Assembly: GCF_018131075.1 (NCBI RefSeq) | Contig: NZ_JAFCLS010000031.1 | Coordinates: forward strand, 1-64,000 | Source: Bradyrhizobium sp. JYMT SZCCT0428 | Lineage (GTDB): Bacteria > Pseudomonadota > Alphaproteobacteria > Rhizobiales > Xanthobacteraceae | Direction: 5' to 3' | Length of the DNA stretch: 64,000 nucleotides | In this document: positions 26,957-35,564 of the stretch, piece by piece | How the letters are laid out: the number at the start of each line of letters is the position of its first letter | How positions within the stretch are numbered: position 1 is the first letter of the stretch | Program-made: the position numbers and the translations under genes | The notes under the pieces: generated by a model | What the model saw: only the letters and a program-made list of their open reading frames with translations | What the model was told of the DNA's origin: nothing | The model's database searches: none

Positions 26957-28747
26957 ATGCAAGAACGGGAACTTCGAGATCTCATTGCAGACGTCAAGAC
27001 CGGACGCATGTCGCGGCGGTCCTTTGTCCAGCAGATGATCGCCGTCGGCCTGACCGCGCCGATGGCCGGCATGATGCTGGCCCAATCCGGCGTGGCGATG
27101 GCCCAGACCGCGATCCCCTACAAGCCGACCAAGGCCGGCGGCGGCGGGCTTTTGAAAATCCTGTACTGGCAGGCGGTCACCCTGCTCAACCCGCATTTCG
27201 CCGTCGGCACCAAGGACCAGGACGGCGCCCGCGTCTTCTATGAACCGCTGGCCGGATGGGACCAGGAGGGCAATCTAGTCCCGGTGCTGGCCGCCGAAAT
27301 TCCGAGCAAGGAAAACAACGGCCTCACCGAGGACGGCCTCTCGGTGGTCTGGAAGCTGAAAAAGGGCGTCAAATGGCATGACGGCATGCCGTTCACGGCT
27401 GACGACGTCGTGTTCAACTGGGAATATGCGCGAAATCCCGAAACCGCCGCGGTCTCGATCGCGAGCTACAAGGACGCCAAGGTCGACAAGATCGACGATT
27501 TCACCGTTCGCGTGACCTTTTCAAAGCCGACGCCGTTCTGGGCCGATGCCTTTGTCGGCACCTACGGCATGATCATCCCGAAACATCTGTTTGCCGATTA
27601 CATCGGCGGCAAGTCGCGCGATGCGCCGGCCAACCTCAAGCCGGTGGGTACCGGTCCCTACGTTTTCGTCGATTTCAAGCCGGGCGACATCGTCCGCGGC
27701 AAGCTCAATCCGAACTACCACATGCCCAACCGTCCGTATTTCGACACGATCGAGATCAAGGGCGGCGGCGATGCGGTGTCGGCCGCGCGCGCGGTGCTGC
27801 AGACCGGGGAATATGACTATGCCTGGAACATGCAGGTCGAAGATGAAATCCTGACCAAGCTGGAAGGCGCCGGCAAGGGCAAGGTCAGCATCGTCGAGAC
27901 CGGCAATATCGAATTCATCATGCTCAACTCGACCGATCCGGCGGCGGAGGTCGACGGCGAGCGCGCCAGCGTCAAGACCAAGCATCCGCTGTTCAGCGAC
28001 CCGGCGGTACGCCAGGCCATCAACCTCCTGATCGATCGCGCCTCGATCGAGAAGTTCATCTACGGCCGAACGGCGAGCGCCACCGCAAACTTCCTCAACG
28101 CCCCGGCCAAGGTTCGCTCAACAAACACCAAATTCGAGTTCAACATCGAGAAGGCCAACGCGATCCTGGAGGCCGCCGGCTGGAAAAAAGGCGGCGACGG
28201 CATTCGCGCCAAGGACGGCAAGCCGCTGCGGTTCGTCTACCAGACCTCGATCAACGCTCCGCGGCAGAAAACGCAGGCCATCATCAAGCAGGCGTGCCAG
28301 AAGGCGGGCATCGACGTCGAACTGAAGTCGGTGGTGGCATCGGTGTTTTTCTCCTCCGACGCCGCCAATCCCGACACCTACACGCATTTCTATTGCGATG
28401 CGCAGATGTACAACACCACCATGACGCAGCCCGACCCCGGGTTCTTCATGAACCAGTATCTGTCGTGGCGGGCTGCGAACAAGGAAAACAAGTGGCAAGG
28501 CCGCAACGTCTCGCGCTGGCAGAACAAGGAATATGACGAGATCTACAAGCAGGCCGAGCAGGAACTCGATGCCGTGAAGCGGGCCGCGATGTTCATCAAG
28601 CTCAACGACCTCGTCGTGACAGACAACTACATCCAGCCCCTGCTCCGCCGGCCGAAGGTCTCGGCCGTCGCCGGCAATCTGACGGTGCCTCTCAGCGGCT
28701 GGGACAACGATCTGTGGCAGATCGCAAACTGGTACCGCGAGACCTGA
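26957..28747 (+). CDS. Peptide/opine-type ABC transporter substrate-binding protein
   Basis: A 596-residue periplasmic protein of the SBP_bac_5 (DppA/OppA) family, longer than most. It has a Tat-like signal (MSRRSFVQQM at about 18-27, then a hydrophobic run ending AMAQ), and the family block VWKLKKGVKWHDGMPFTADDV near 135. ATG 26957 is preceded by GAGGAG, whereas the upstream in-frame start at 26879 would run through the GC hairpin. First gene of a complete dppABCDF-like operon. The ligand (peptide, opine or other) is unknown. Confidence 0.92.
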   Translation: MQERELRDLIADVKTGRMSRRSFVQQMIAVGLTAPMAGMMLAQSGVAMAQTAIPYKPTKAGGGGLLKILYWQAVTLLNPHFAVGTKDQDGARVFYEPLAGWDQEGNLVPVLAAEIPSKENNGLTEDGLSVVWKLKKGVKWHDGMPFTADDVVFNWEYARNPETAAVSIASYKDAKVDKIDDFTVRVTFSKPTPFWADAFVGTYGMIIPKHLFADYIGGKSRDAPANLKPVGTGPYVFVDFKPGDIVRGKLNPNYHMPNRPYFDTIEIKGGGDAVSAARAVLQTGEYDYAWNMQVEDEILTKLEGAGKGKVSIVETGNIEFIMLNSTDPAAEVDGERASVKTKHPLFSDPAVRQAINLLIDRASIEKFIYGRTASATANFLNAPAKVRSTNTKFEFNIEKANAILEAAGWKKGGDGIRAKDGKPLRFVYQTSINAPRQKTQAIIKQACQKAGIDVELKSVVASVFFSSDAANPDTYTHFYCDAQMYNTTMTQPDPGFFMNQYLSWRAANKENKWQGRNVSRWQNKEYDEIYKQAEQELDAVKRAAMFIKLNDLVVTDNYIQPLLRRPKVSAVAGNLTVPLSGWDNDLWQIANWYRET

Positions 28748-28796
28748 GGTGCGATTTGCGATGCGCAAGATCTGAACGGGCGGTGGCTGGACGACC

Positions 28797-29756
28797 ATGG
28801 GAAAATACATCCTCCGGCGCCTGATCATCGCCCTGCCCAGCCTGCTCGGCATCAGCCTCATTCTCTTTGTGCTGCTGGCGCTGGCGCCGGGCGACCCGTT
28901 CGGCGAACTTGCGACCAACTCCAATGTGCCGCCCGAAGTCCGGGAGGCGCTGCGGGTGAAGTTCGGGATCGACGATCCGATTTTCATCCGCTATTTGCGC
29001 TGGCTCGCCGCGATGCTGCAGGGCGACTGGGGCTTTTCGTTCGCCAGCCGCATCAACGTCGACCAGTTGATCCTGCAACGGGTGCCGACCACGCTGTTCG
29101 TGGTCGGCTCGTCGCAGATCCTGGCATTGGCAGTGGCGCTGCCGGTCGGCGTCTATGCGGCGATGCGGCCCTATTCGATCTTCGACCAGATCGCCAACAC
29201 CTTTGCCTTCATCGGCTTCTCGCTGCCGACGTTCTTCACCGGGCTGCTGCTGATCCTGATCTTCAGCATCAATCTCGGCTGGCTGCCGTTCGTCTACCGG
29301 GTCGATATCCCGGCCACCGGCTGGCTCTGGCACTGGGAATATTTCAAGCAGGCGATCATGCCGATTTCGGTGCTCGGCCTGTTTCAGGCCGCTTCTTATA
29401 CCCGCTACGTCCGCTCGGCGGTGCTCGACGTCATCAGGCTCGATTATGTCACGACGGCACGCTCGAAGGGCCTCAATGAAGGCAAGGTCGTCATCAAGCA
29501 CGTGGTGCGCAACGCCTTGATTCCCGTGGTGACGCTGGTCGCGCTGCAAATGCCCGCCGTGTTCGGCGGCGCCATCGTCACCGAACAGATCTTCCGCATC
29601 CCCGGCATTGGTTCACTGCTGATCAGCGCCATCCTCGCCAACGACACGCCGGTCATCATGGCGGTGACCTTCGTGTTCGCCTGTCTCGTCGTCATCTTCA
29701 ACCTATTGGCCGATATCATCTATGGCTGGCTCGACCCACGCATCTCCTATCGCTGA
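28797..29756 (+). CDS. ABC transporter permease (DppB-like)
   Basis: A 319-residue inner-membrane permease with six helices. The cytoplasmic EAA-type loop is near 220-245 (DYVTTARSKGLNEGKVVIKHVVRNALIPV). It pairs with the DppC-like protein to form the channel. Second gene of the operon; its end overlaps the next gene by 35 bases. Confidence 0.93.
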   Translation: MGKYILRRLIIALPSLLGISLILFVLLALAPGDPFGELATNSNVPPEVREALRVKFGIDDPIFIRYLRWLAAMLQGDWGFSFASRINVDQLILQRVPTTLFVVGSSQILALAVALPVGVYAAMRPYSIFDQIANTFAFIGFSLPTFFTGLLLILIFSINLGWLPFVYRVDIPATGWLWHWEYFKQAIMPISVLGLFQAASYTRYVRSAVLDVIRLDYVTTARSKGLNEGKVVIKHVVRNALIPVVTLVALQMPAVFGGAIVTEQIFRIPGIGSLLISAILANDTPVIMAVTFVFACLVVIFNLLADIIYGWLDPRISYR

Positions 29757-30663
29757 CGTCGTCGTTCCGCTCGAGGGACGCCCGCGCCACATTTCGCCCG
29801 GCTATGAGGTGTGGCGAAAATTTCGTCGCCATCGCATGGCGGTGGCGAGCATCGGCGTTTTGACGTTACTGACCGCGGCGGTTCTGTTCGGACCGCTGAT
29901 CTGGCGGATACCGATCAACGAAATTGATTTCACCGCGCGGCTCGCTCACCCGTCGTGGGATCACCCGTTCGGCACCGACGATCTCGGCCAGGACCTGCTG
30001 GCGCGCATGCTGTATGGCGGACGCATTTCGCTGGCGGTCGGCTTCGCGGCAATGGCAGTCGCCATCATCGTCGGCGTGCTGATCGGGGCGATCTCCGGCA
30101 TCTCCCGCGGCAGCGTCGACGCCGCGCTGATGTGGATCACCGATCTGTTCCTGGCGTTGCCGCAACTGCCGCTGCTGCTATTGGTGATCTATCTGTTCCG
30201 GGATTTTCTCAAGAACTGGGTCGGCCCCGAGGGCGGCGTCTTCATCCTGATCGTGCTCGTGATCGGTGCGTTTCGCTGGATGCCGGTGGCGCGGCTGGTG
30301 CGCGCGCAGTTCCTGTCGCTGCGCGAAAAGGAATTCGTCGAGGCGGCGCGCGCGCTCGGCGCCACCACGCCGCGGCTGGTGATCAGGCACATCCTGCCCA
30401 ATTCGCTCGGGCCGGTGATCGTCGCCGGCACCATCGACGTCGCGGCGGCGATCATCGCGGAATCGACGCTGTCGTTTCTCGGCCTCGGCTTTCCGCCTGA
30501 CATCCCGACCTGGGGGCGACTGTTGTTCGACGCCAAGGATTATCTCGACATCGCACCGCACTGGGCGCTGTTCGCGGGCGCCGCGATCTTCCTGACCGTG
30601 CTCACCATCAATTTCATCGGCGACGGATTGCGCGACGCGCTCGACCCCCGGAGAGTCATGTAA
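29722..30663 (+). CDS. ABC transporter permease (DppC-like)
   Basis: A 313-residue permease with an N-terminal cytoplasmic stretch, a first helix near 42-62, and the EAA loop near 210-240 (EFVEAARALGATTPRLVIRH). The TAA stop overlaps the ATG of the ATPase gene by one base (TAATG), showing translational coupling. The 35-base overlap with the upstream permease suggests the same. Confidence 0.93.
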   Translation: MAGSTHASPIADVVVPLEGRPRHISPGYEVWRKFRRHRMAVASIGVLTLLTAAVLFGPLIWRIPINEIDFTARLAHPSWDHPFGTDDLGQDLLARMLYGGRISLAVGFAAMAVAIIVGVLIGAISGISRGSVDAALMWITDLFLALPQLPLLLLVIYLFRDFLKNWVGPEGGVFILIVLVIGAFRWMPVARLVRAQFLSLREKEFVEAARALGATTPRLVIRHILPNSLGPVIVAGTIDVAAAIIAESTLSFLGLGFPPDIPTWGRLLFDAKDYLDIAPHWALFAGAAIFLTVLTINFIGDGLRDALDPRRVM

Positions 30664-31700
30664 TGTTGCGTCCGGAGGATACCGCGAGCGTGGGTGTGAA
30701 ACCGACCGACGAAGCGCCCATGCTCGACATCAGGGGCTTGAAGACGCATTTTGCGACCGATGACGGCATCGTGCAGGCGGTCGACGGCGTCGACATTGCC
30801 GTCCGGCGCGGCGAGACGGTCTGCGTGGTCGGCGAGTCCGGTTGCGGCAAGACGGTCACGGCGCTTTCGGTGCTCAAGCTGATCGCCATGCCGCCCGGAC
30901 GGATCGCCGGCGGGCAGATTCTGTGGCAGGGCCGCGATCTGGTGCCGATGGCAGCGGACGAGATGAACCAGATTCGCGCCAAGGAAATCGCGATCGTGTT
31001 CCAGGAGCCGATGACCTCGCTCAATCCGGTCTACACCATCGGCGACCAGATCGGCGAAGTGATCGCCCTGCATGAGGGCTTAGGGCGCCGCGCCGTGCTG
31101 GAGCGGACCATCGACATGCTGGCGCTGGTCCAGATCCCGAACCCGGCGCGCCGCGTCAACGACTACCCGCACCAGTTTTCCGGCGGCATGCGGCAGCGCG
31201 TGATGATCGCGATGGCGCTGTCGTGCCATCCGAAGCTCCTGATCGCGGACGAGCCGACCACCGCGCTCGACGTCACGATCCAGGCGCAGATCCTCGATCT
31301 GCTGCAGGACATGAAATCGCGCCTCGGCATGTCGATCATGCTGATCACCCACGCCATGGGCGTCGTCGCCGAAGTCGCCCAGCGCGTGGTGGTGATGTAT
31401 GCGGGCAAGGTGGTGGAGGAAGCCGCGGTCGATCAGCTGTTTGGAAATCCGCGCCATCCCTATACGCAGGGCCTGATCCGCTCGATCCCGCGCGTCGACC
31501 GGGGCGGCGGCCGCAAGGCCCGGCTGCAGACCATCGCCGGCACGGTGCCGAAGCTGATCAACCCGCCGCAGGGCTGCCGCTTCGCGCCGCGCTGCGGTTT
31601 TGCCACAGATGAATGCGTGCGCGCGCAGCCGGCGTTGCGCGAGCTCGAACCCGGCCACAAAGTGGCCTGCATCCACGCCGAAACGACGGTGGTTCAATGA
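30663..31700 (+). CDS. ABC transporter ATP-binding protein (DppD-like)
   Basis: A 345-residue ATPase. Walker A GESGCGKT, Q-loop FQEPMTSLNP, signature FSGGMRQR and Walker B LLIADEPTTALD are all intact. The C-terminal oligopeptide-transporter extension has the Cys pattern (GCRFAPRCGFATDEC...C) that can hold an Fe-S cluster in this family. Heterodimer partner of the next protein, with an ATGA overlap. Confidence 0.93.
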   Translation: MLRPEDTASVGVKPTDEAPMLDIRGLKTHFATDDGIVQAVDGVDIAVRRGETVCVVGESGCGKTVTALSVLKLIAMPPGRIAGGQILWQGRDLVPMAADEMNQIRAKEIAIVFQEPMTSLNPVYTIGDQIGEVIALHEGLGRRAVLERTIDMLALVQIPNPARRVNDYPHQFSGGMRQRVMIAMALSCHPKLLIADEPTTALDVTIQAQILDLLQDMKSRLGMSIMLITHAMGVVAEVAQRVVVMYAGKVVEEAAVDQLFGNPRHPYTQGLIRSIPRVDRGGGRKARLQTIAGTVPKLINPPQGCRFAPRCGFATDECVRAQPALRELEPGHKVACIHAETTVVQ

Positions 31701-32668
31701 GCGAGCCGCTGCTCAAAGTCGCCAAACTGACCAAGGAATTTCCGCTCAAGGGCGGGCTGTTCAGCGGTCAAATCGCCAGCGTTCATGCGGTCGACGGCGT
31801 CGATTTCCACGTCGACCGCGGCGAAACGCTGGGCCTGGTCGGCGAATCCGGCTGCGGCAAGTCAACCACCGGCCGCTGCGTGCTTCGCCTGATCGAACCG
31901 AGTTCGGGCGAGATCCATTTCGACGGCAAGGATGTCCGCTCGCTCAAGGCCGACGACCTTCGCATCCTGCGCCGCGACATCCAGATCATCTTTCAGGACC
32001 CCTATGCGTCGCTCAATCCGCGCATGAATGTGGGCGCGATCGTTGGCGAAGCGCTGATCATCCACCAATTGACCAAAACCAAACAGCAGTTCGAAGAACG
32101 CGTGGTGGATCTGCTGGAAACCGTCGGGCTGCGCGCGGACCATATGGGCCGCTATCCGAACGAATTCTCCGGCGGCCAGCGCCAGCGCATCGGCATCGCA
32201 CGGGCGCTCGCGGTCGAGCCCAAACTGATCATCTGCGACGAGCCGGTGTCGGCGCTGGACGTCTCGATCCAGGCCCAGGTCATCAACCTGCTTGAAGATC
32301 TGCAGGAGAAGTTCGGGCTCGCCTATCTCTTCATCGCGCATGATCTCGCGGTCGTCGAGCATATCTCCAAGCGCATCGCGGTGATGTATCTCGGGCGGAT
32401 TGTCGAGATGGCGTCGGCCCACGAGCTCTATGCCTCGCCGCGGCATCCCTACACCGAAGCGCTGCTGTCGGCGGTGCCGATACCGGATCCGAAAGTGAAG
32501 CGGCAGCGCGTCCGGCTGTCGGGCGAAGTGCCGAACCCGATTTCGCCGCCGACCGGCTGTCACTTTCACACCAGATGCCCGATCGCGCAGTTTCCGCTAT
32601 GCAAGAGCGAGGCGCCGCCGCTCAAGCAAAGCGCCGACGGCCACTGGGTCGCCTGCCATTTCCGCTAA
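31697..32668 (+). CDS. ABC transporter ATP-binding protein (DppF-like)
   Basis: A 323-residue ATPase with Walker A GESGCGKST, Q-loop FQDPYASLNPR, signature FSGGQRQR, Walker B LIICDEPVSALD and the C-terminal oligo_HPY extension (GCHFHTRCP...C). The start at 31697 is set by the ATGA overlap with the upstream stop. A frame open from 31613 is a shadow of that gene. Last gene of the importer operon. Confidence 0.93.
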   Translation: MSEPLLKVAKLTKEFPLKGGLFSGQIASVHAVDGVDFHVDRGETLGLVGESGCGKSTTGRCVLRLIEPSSGEIHFDGKDVRSLKADDLRILRRDIQIIFQDPYASLNPRMNVGAIVGEALIIHQLTKTKQQFEERVVDLLETVGLRADHMGRYPNEFSGGQRQRIGIARALAVEPKLIICDEPVSALDVSIQAQVINLLEDLQEKFGLAYLFIAHDLAVVEHISKRIAVMYLGRIVEMASAHELYASPRHPYTEALLSAVPIPDPKVKRQRVRLSGEVPNPISPPTGCHFHTRCPIAQFPLCKSEAPPLKQSADGHWVACHFR

Positions 32669-32754
32669 AGGCAAGCCTGCATGGCGCGCTGTCGCATCGG
32701 GATGATCCGGCGATGGCGCCCTTCCCGGACGTCGGGCGGCGGCGAAACGCTCGC

Positions 32755-34014
32755 TCATTCCTGTTTCCAGAAGCGGTCGTTTGGCATTATCCCGGCTGGA
32801 TCAGAGGAAAATTCGGGCCTGATGCGGTTGAGGTAATGCATGTTCACCAAACCCTGGTGCTTCACTTCGACGGCGCCACGGGCCTCGGTATCGAAGCGCG
32901 TCTTGATGTGCTGCCAGGTCGATTCGGCGATGCTGATGCGACCGGGAACGCCGGCGGCTTCGACGCGCTGGGTAATATTCACGGTGTTGCCCCAGATATC
33001 GTAGGTAAATTTGTGTTTCCCGACGACGCCGGCGATGACCGGTCCGGTATTGATTCCAATTCTCGCCTGCCACGCCGGCAGGTGCAGCTTCTCGCGTTGC
33101 CGATTGATCCTGGCCAGGTGATCGATGACCTGCAGCGCCGCCAATGCGGCATCGATGGCGTGCGAGCGGTTGGGCTCCGGCACGCCGCCAACGGCGAGAT
33201 AGGCATCTCCGATCGTCTTGAGTTTTTCGAGGCGATGCTTGGCCATGATGTCGTCGAACACGGTGAAGTGCTGGTCGAGCTGGTTAATGACGCTCGCCGG
33301 CTCCATGGTCTCGACCAGTCGGGTGAAGCCGGTGAAATCGATCAGGATCACCGTTGCAGAGTCGAAGAAGCGCGGCTGAACGCGGTCATTTGCCTTGAGC
33401 TCGGCTGCGATGGATGACGGCAGGATGTTCAGCAGCAGCTTGTCCGATTCGGCTTTGCCGGCAATTGCCAGGTCGCGCGCGCGCTCCAACTCACGCAGCA
33501 TCTCGTTGCGCACGAGCAATTGCCGGCGCAATTCGAGGTGAACCATCGTCTGGTGCGCCAGACGCCTGAGTGCCTCCTGCTGCTCGAAGGTTAGTTCTCG
33601 CGGCTCGAAGGCGATCACGCACAAGGTGCCCAGCGCATAGCCATCCTGCGTGATGAGTGGAACGCCGCAGTAGAAGCGAATGTGCATATCGCCCGTCACC
33701 AGCGGGCTGGTATTGAATCTTTGATCCTTGATCAGGTCGGGAACGTAGAGGATGTCGTTGTTGCAGATGGTGGCCGTGCAAATCGAAATTTCCCGCGGGC
33801 ATTCGGAAAGCTCTGCTGGAAGTGGACCATACTTCGCCTTGATCCATTGCCGCGACGCGTCGACGAAGCTGACCAGAGCGGCTGGGCAGCCGCAGATCTG
33901 CGCCGCCAGTTCGGTGATTTCGTCGAAGCCGGCTTCCGGAAGCGTGTCAAGGATTGCGTAATCTGTCAGCGCGACAAGGCGTCCGGGCTCGTTGGCTGGA
34001 ATCGTCTGGTTCAT
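32755..34014 (-). CDS. GAF-domain class III nucleotide cyclase
   Basis: A 419-residue cytosolic sensor enzyme. Residues 10-165 are a GAF domain that may bind a small ligand. A short helical linker (165-195) leads to the class III cyclase domain (205-390) with metal ligands D226 and D270, adenine-specifying K266 and D339, and N346/R350. All catalytic residues are present, so cAMP synthesis is likely. It is convergent with the ABC operon and has no partner gene. Its domain layout differs from the two other cyclases in the window. Confidence 0.88.
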   Translation of the reverse strand: MNQTIPANEPGRLVALTDYAILDTLPEAGFDEITELAAQICGCPAALVSFVDASRQWIKAKYGPLPAELSECPREISICTATICNNDILYVPDLIKDQRFNTSPLVTGDMHIRFYCGVPLITQDGYALGTLCVIAFEPRELTFEQQEALRRLAHQTMVHLELRRQLLVRNEMLRELERARDLAIAGKAESDKLLLNILPSSIAAELKANDRVQPRFFDSATVILIDFTGFTRLVETMEPASVINQLDQHFTVFDDIMAKHRLEKLKTIGDAYLAVGGVPEPNRSHAIDAALAALQVIDHLARINRQREKLHLPAWQARIGINTGPVIAGVVGKHKFTYDIWGNTVNITQRVEAAGVPGRISIAESTWQHIKTRFDTEARGAVEVKHQGLVNMHYLNRIRPEFSSDPAGIMPNDRFWKQE

Positions 34015-34367
34015 GACAAGCCCTTCGCGTTAGCCGGATCATCAAATCCCGTCGCGATCCAAGAGCCGTCACATAGCATCACTGCATCTTTCCCTCGTCG
34101 AAGACGAGCATGCGGCCACGCGTCAGAAAGCTCCAAGAGCTTATCCTGATCAGTTCAAAATAGCCATTGGCGGCTGAAAGACGAGCGAGGCCGTGGGAAC
34201 ATGGTTGTCGGACATCGCCTTTTGCCAAGTCCGCGTTGCACTGCAAGCGGACCTGCGCAGGCTGGACGTGATGCCAGGCTGCCAGCATGATCCCGTGAGA
34301 TCACTGGCCCGTGCCAGCGCAGGAGGCCGCATGGCCGCCCGCCGGAGGCCTTACCAGGGGGACCGAC
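34015..34367. other. Intergenic region without a recognisable gene
   Basis: This stretch separates two divergently read genes and must carry both promoters. A 69-codon minus-strand frame (34079-34288) has no family resemblance and no good ribosome site, so I do not call it. No clear palindrome or consensus promoter was found. Confidence 0.4.
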
Positions 34368-35546
34368 ATGTCCGATCCGCAACGCCGGGAGTTTCTCACT
34401 GCCGCCGCCGCCATCGCCTCGATGGTGACGCTGGCTGGAACGCAAGCGGCGGTCGCCGGCGATCCCAGCTTCATGAACAACGTCCCCGATCCCGCCGTGT
34501 CGGGAAAGGACCTGCCGACGTTCAAGTTCGCGCTGGAGAAATCCGCCGGCAAGGTGATCGGCAACAGCTACGGCAAGGAAGCCATCGTCACGCAGCTGCC
34601 GATCTCCAAGGGAATAGCCGGGGTTTCGATGCGGCTCGAGCCCGGCGCGATGCGCGAGATGCACTGGCACGCCACCGCGGCCGAATGGGCGTTCGTGTTC
34701 GAGGGGCGCGTTCGCACCACCGTCGTCGATCCCAACGGCCTTGCCGAGACCAACGATTTCGATCCAGGCGACGTCTGGTACTTTCCCCGCGGTCACGGCC
34801 ACATGCTGCAGTGTCTTGGCGACAAGCCCTGCCGTTTCATTCTGATCTTCGACAACGGTTATTTTTCCGAATTCGGCACCTTCAGCATCACCGACTGGAT
34901 CGGGCACATCCCGAAAGCGCTGCTGGCAAAGAACTTCGGCGTGCCGGAAGCGGCGTTCGACAACTTCCCCAAAGACGAAGTGTATTTTGCCCGCGGCAAG
35001 CCGCCACCCGCGGAGCCGTCGGTGCCGCTGCAGGGCTGGAAGCTGCCGCCGCAAACGCACAAATACCGCCTGCTGGCGGAGCCGCCGCACGGCACCTTTC
35101 AGGGCGGCCGCGAATGGCGCGTCGATTCAAGCCGCTTCCCGATTGCCAAGACCATCACCGGCGTCGTGCTCGATCTCGATCCCGGCGCGTTGCGCACGCT
35201 GCACTGGCATCCGAACGCCCACGAGTGGCAATACGTGCTGGACGGCACGGTCAGCGTCACCCTGTTCGGCTCGCACGGGCGCATCAGGACCGAACAACTG
35301 CAGCAGGGCGACGTCGGCTATATCCCGCAAGGTTATGGGCACTCGATCGAAAATATCGGCGACAAGCCCGCGCGCATCCTGATCGGCTTCAATTCCGGAA
35401 TCTACGAGACCATCGACCTGTCGCAATGGATCGCGGCCAACCCGGCCGACGTGCTCGCCACCAATTTCAGCCAGCCGCCTGAACTGTTCGGGAAGTTTCC
35501 TCATCGCGACGTGTTCGTCACGGGCAAGGATGGACCGAGCAAATAG
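34368..35546 (+). CDS. Secreted oxalate-decarboxylase-like bicupin
   Basis: A 392-residue bicupin with a Tat-type signal (RREFLTAAAAIASMV). Both Mn sites are complete in their main motifs: H99, H101, E106 and H145 in cupin 1, and H279, H281, E286 and H325 in cupin 2. In the cupin-1 lid the SEN motif of B. subtilis OxdC reads SEFG, keeping the proton-donor Glu (E168), so decarboxylation of oxalate to formate and CO2 is favoured over oxidase activity. ATG 34368 has AGGGGGA upstream. Export to the periplasm suggests detoxification or use of environmental oxalate. Confidence 0.88.
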   Translation: MSDPQRREFLTAAAAIASMVTLAGTQAAVAGDPSFMNNVPDPAVSGKDLPTFKFALEKSAGKVIGNSYGKEAIVTQLPISKGIAGVSMRLEPGAMREMHWHATAAEWAFVFEGRVRTTVVDPNGLAETNDFDPGDVWYFPRGHGHMLQCLGDKPCRFILIFDNGYFSEFGTFSITDWIGHIPKALLAKNFGVPEAAFDNFPKDEVYFARGKPPPAEPSVPLQGWKLPPQTHKYRLLAEPPHGTFQGGREWRVDSSRFPIAKTITGVVLDLDPGALRTLHWHPNAHEWQYVLDGTVSVTLFGSHGRIRTEQLQQGDVGYIPQGYGHSIENIGDKPARILIGFNSGIYETIDLSQWIAANPADVLATNFSQPPELFGKFPHRDVFVTGKDGPSK

Positions 35547-35564
35547 GCCGGGAAACGGAAAAGC

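Noticed and set aside
34079..34288. 69-codon minus-strand frame in the gap before the oxalate decarboxylase gene
   Set aside because: No family resemblance, no convincing ribosome site, and it occupies the region that must hold the divergent promoters.
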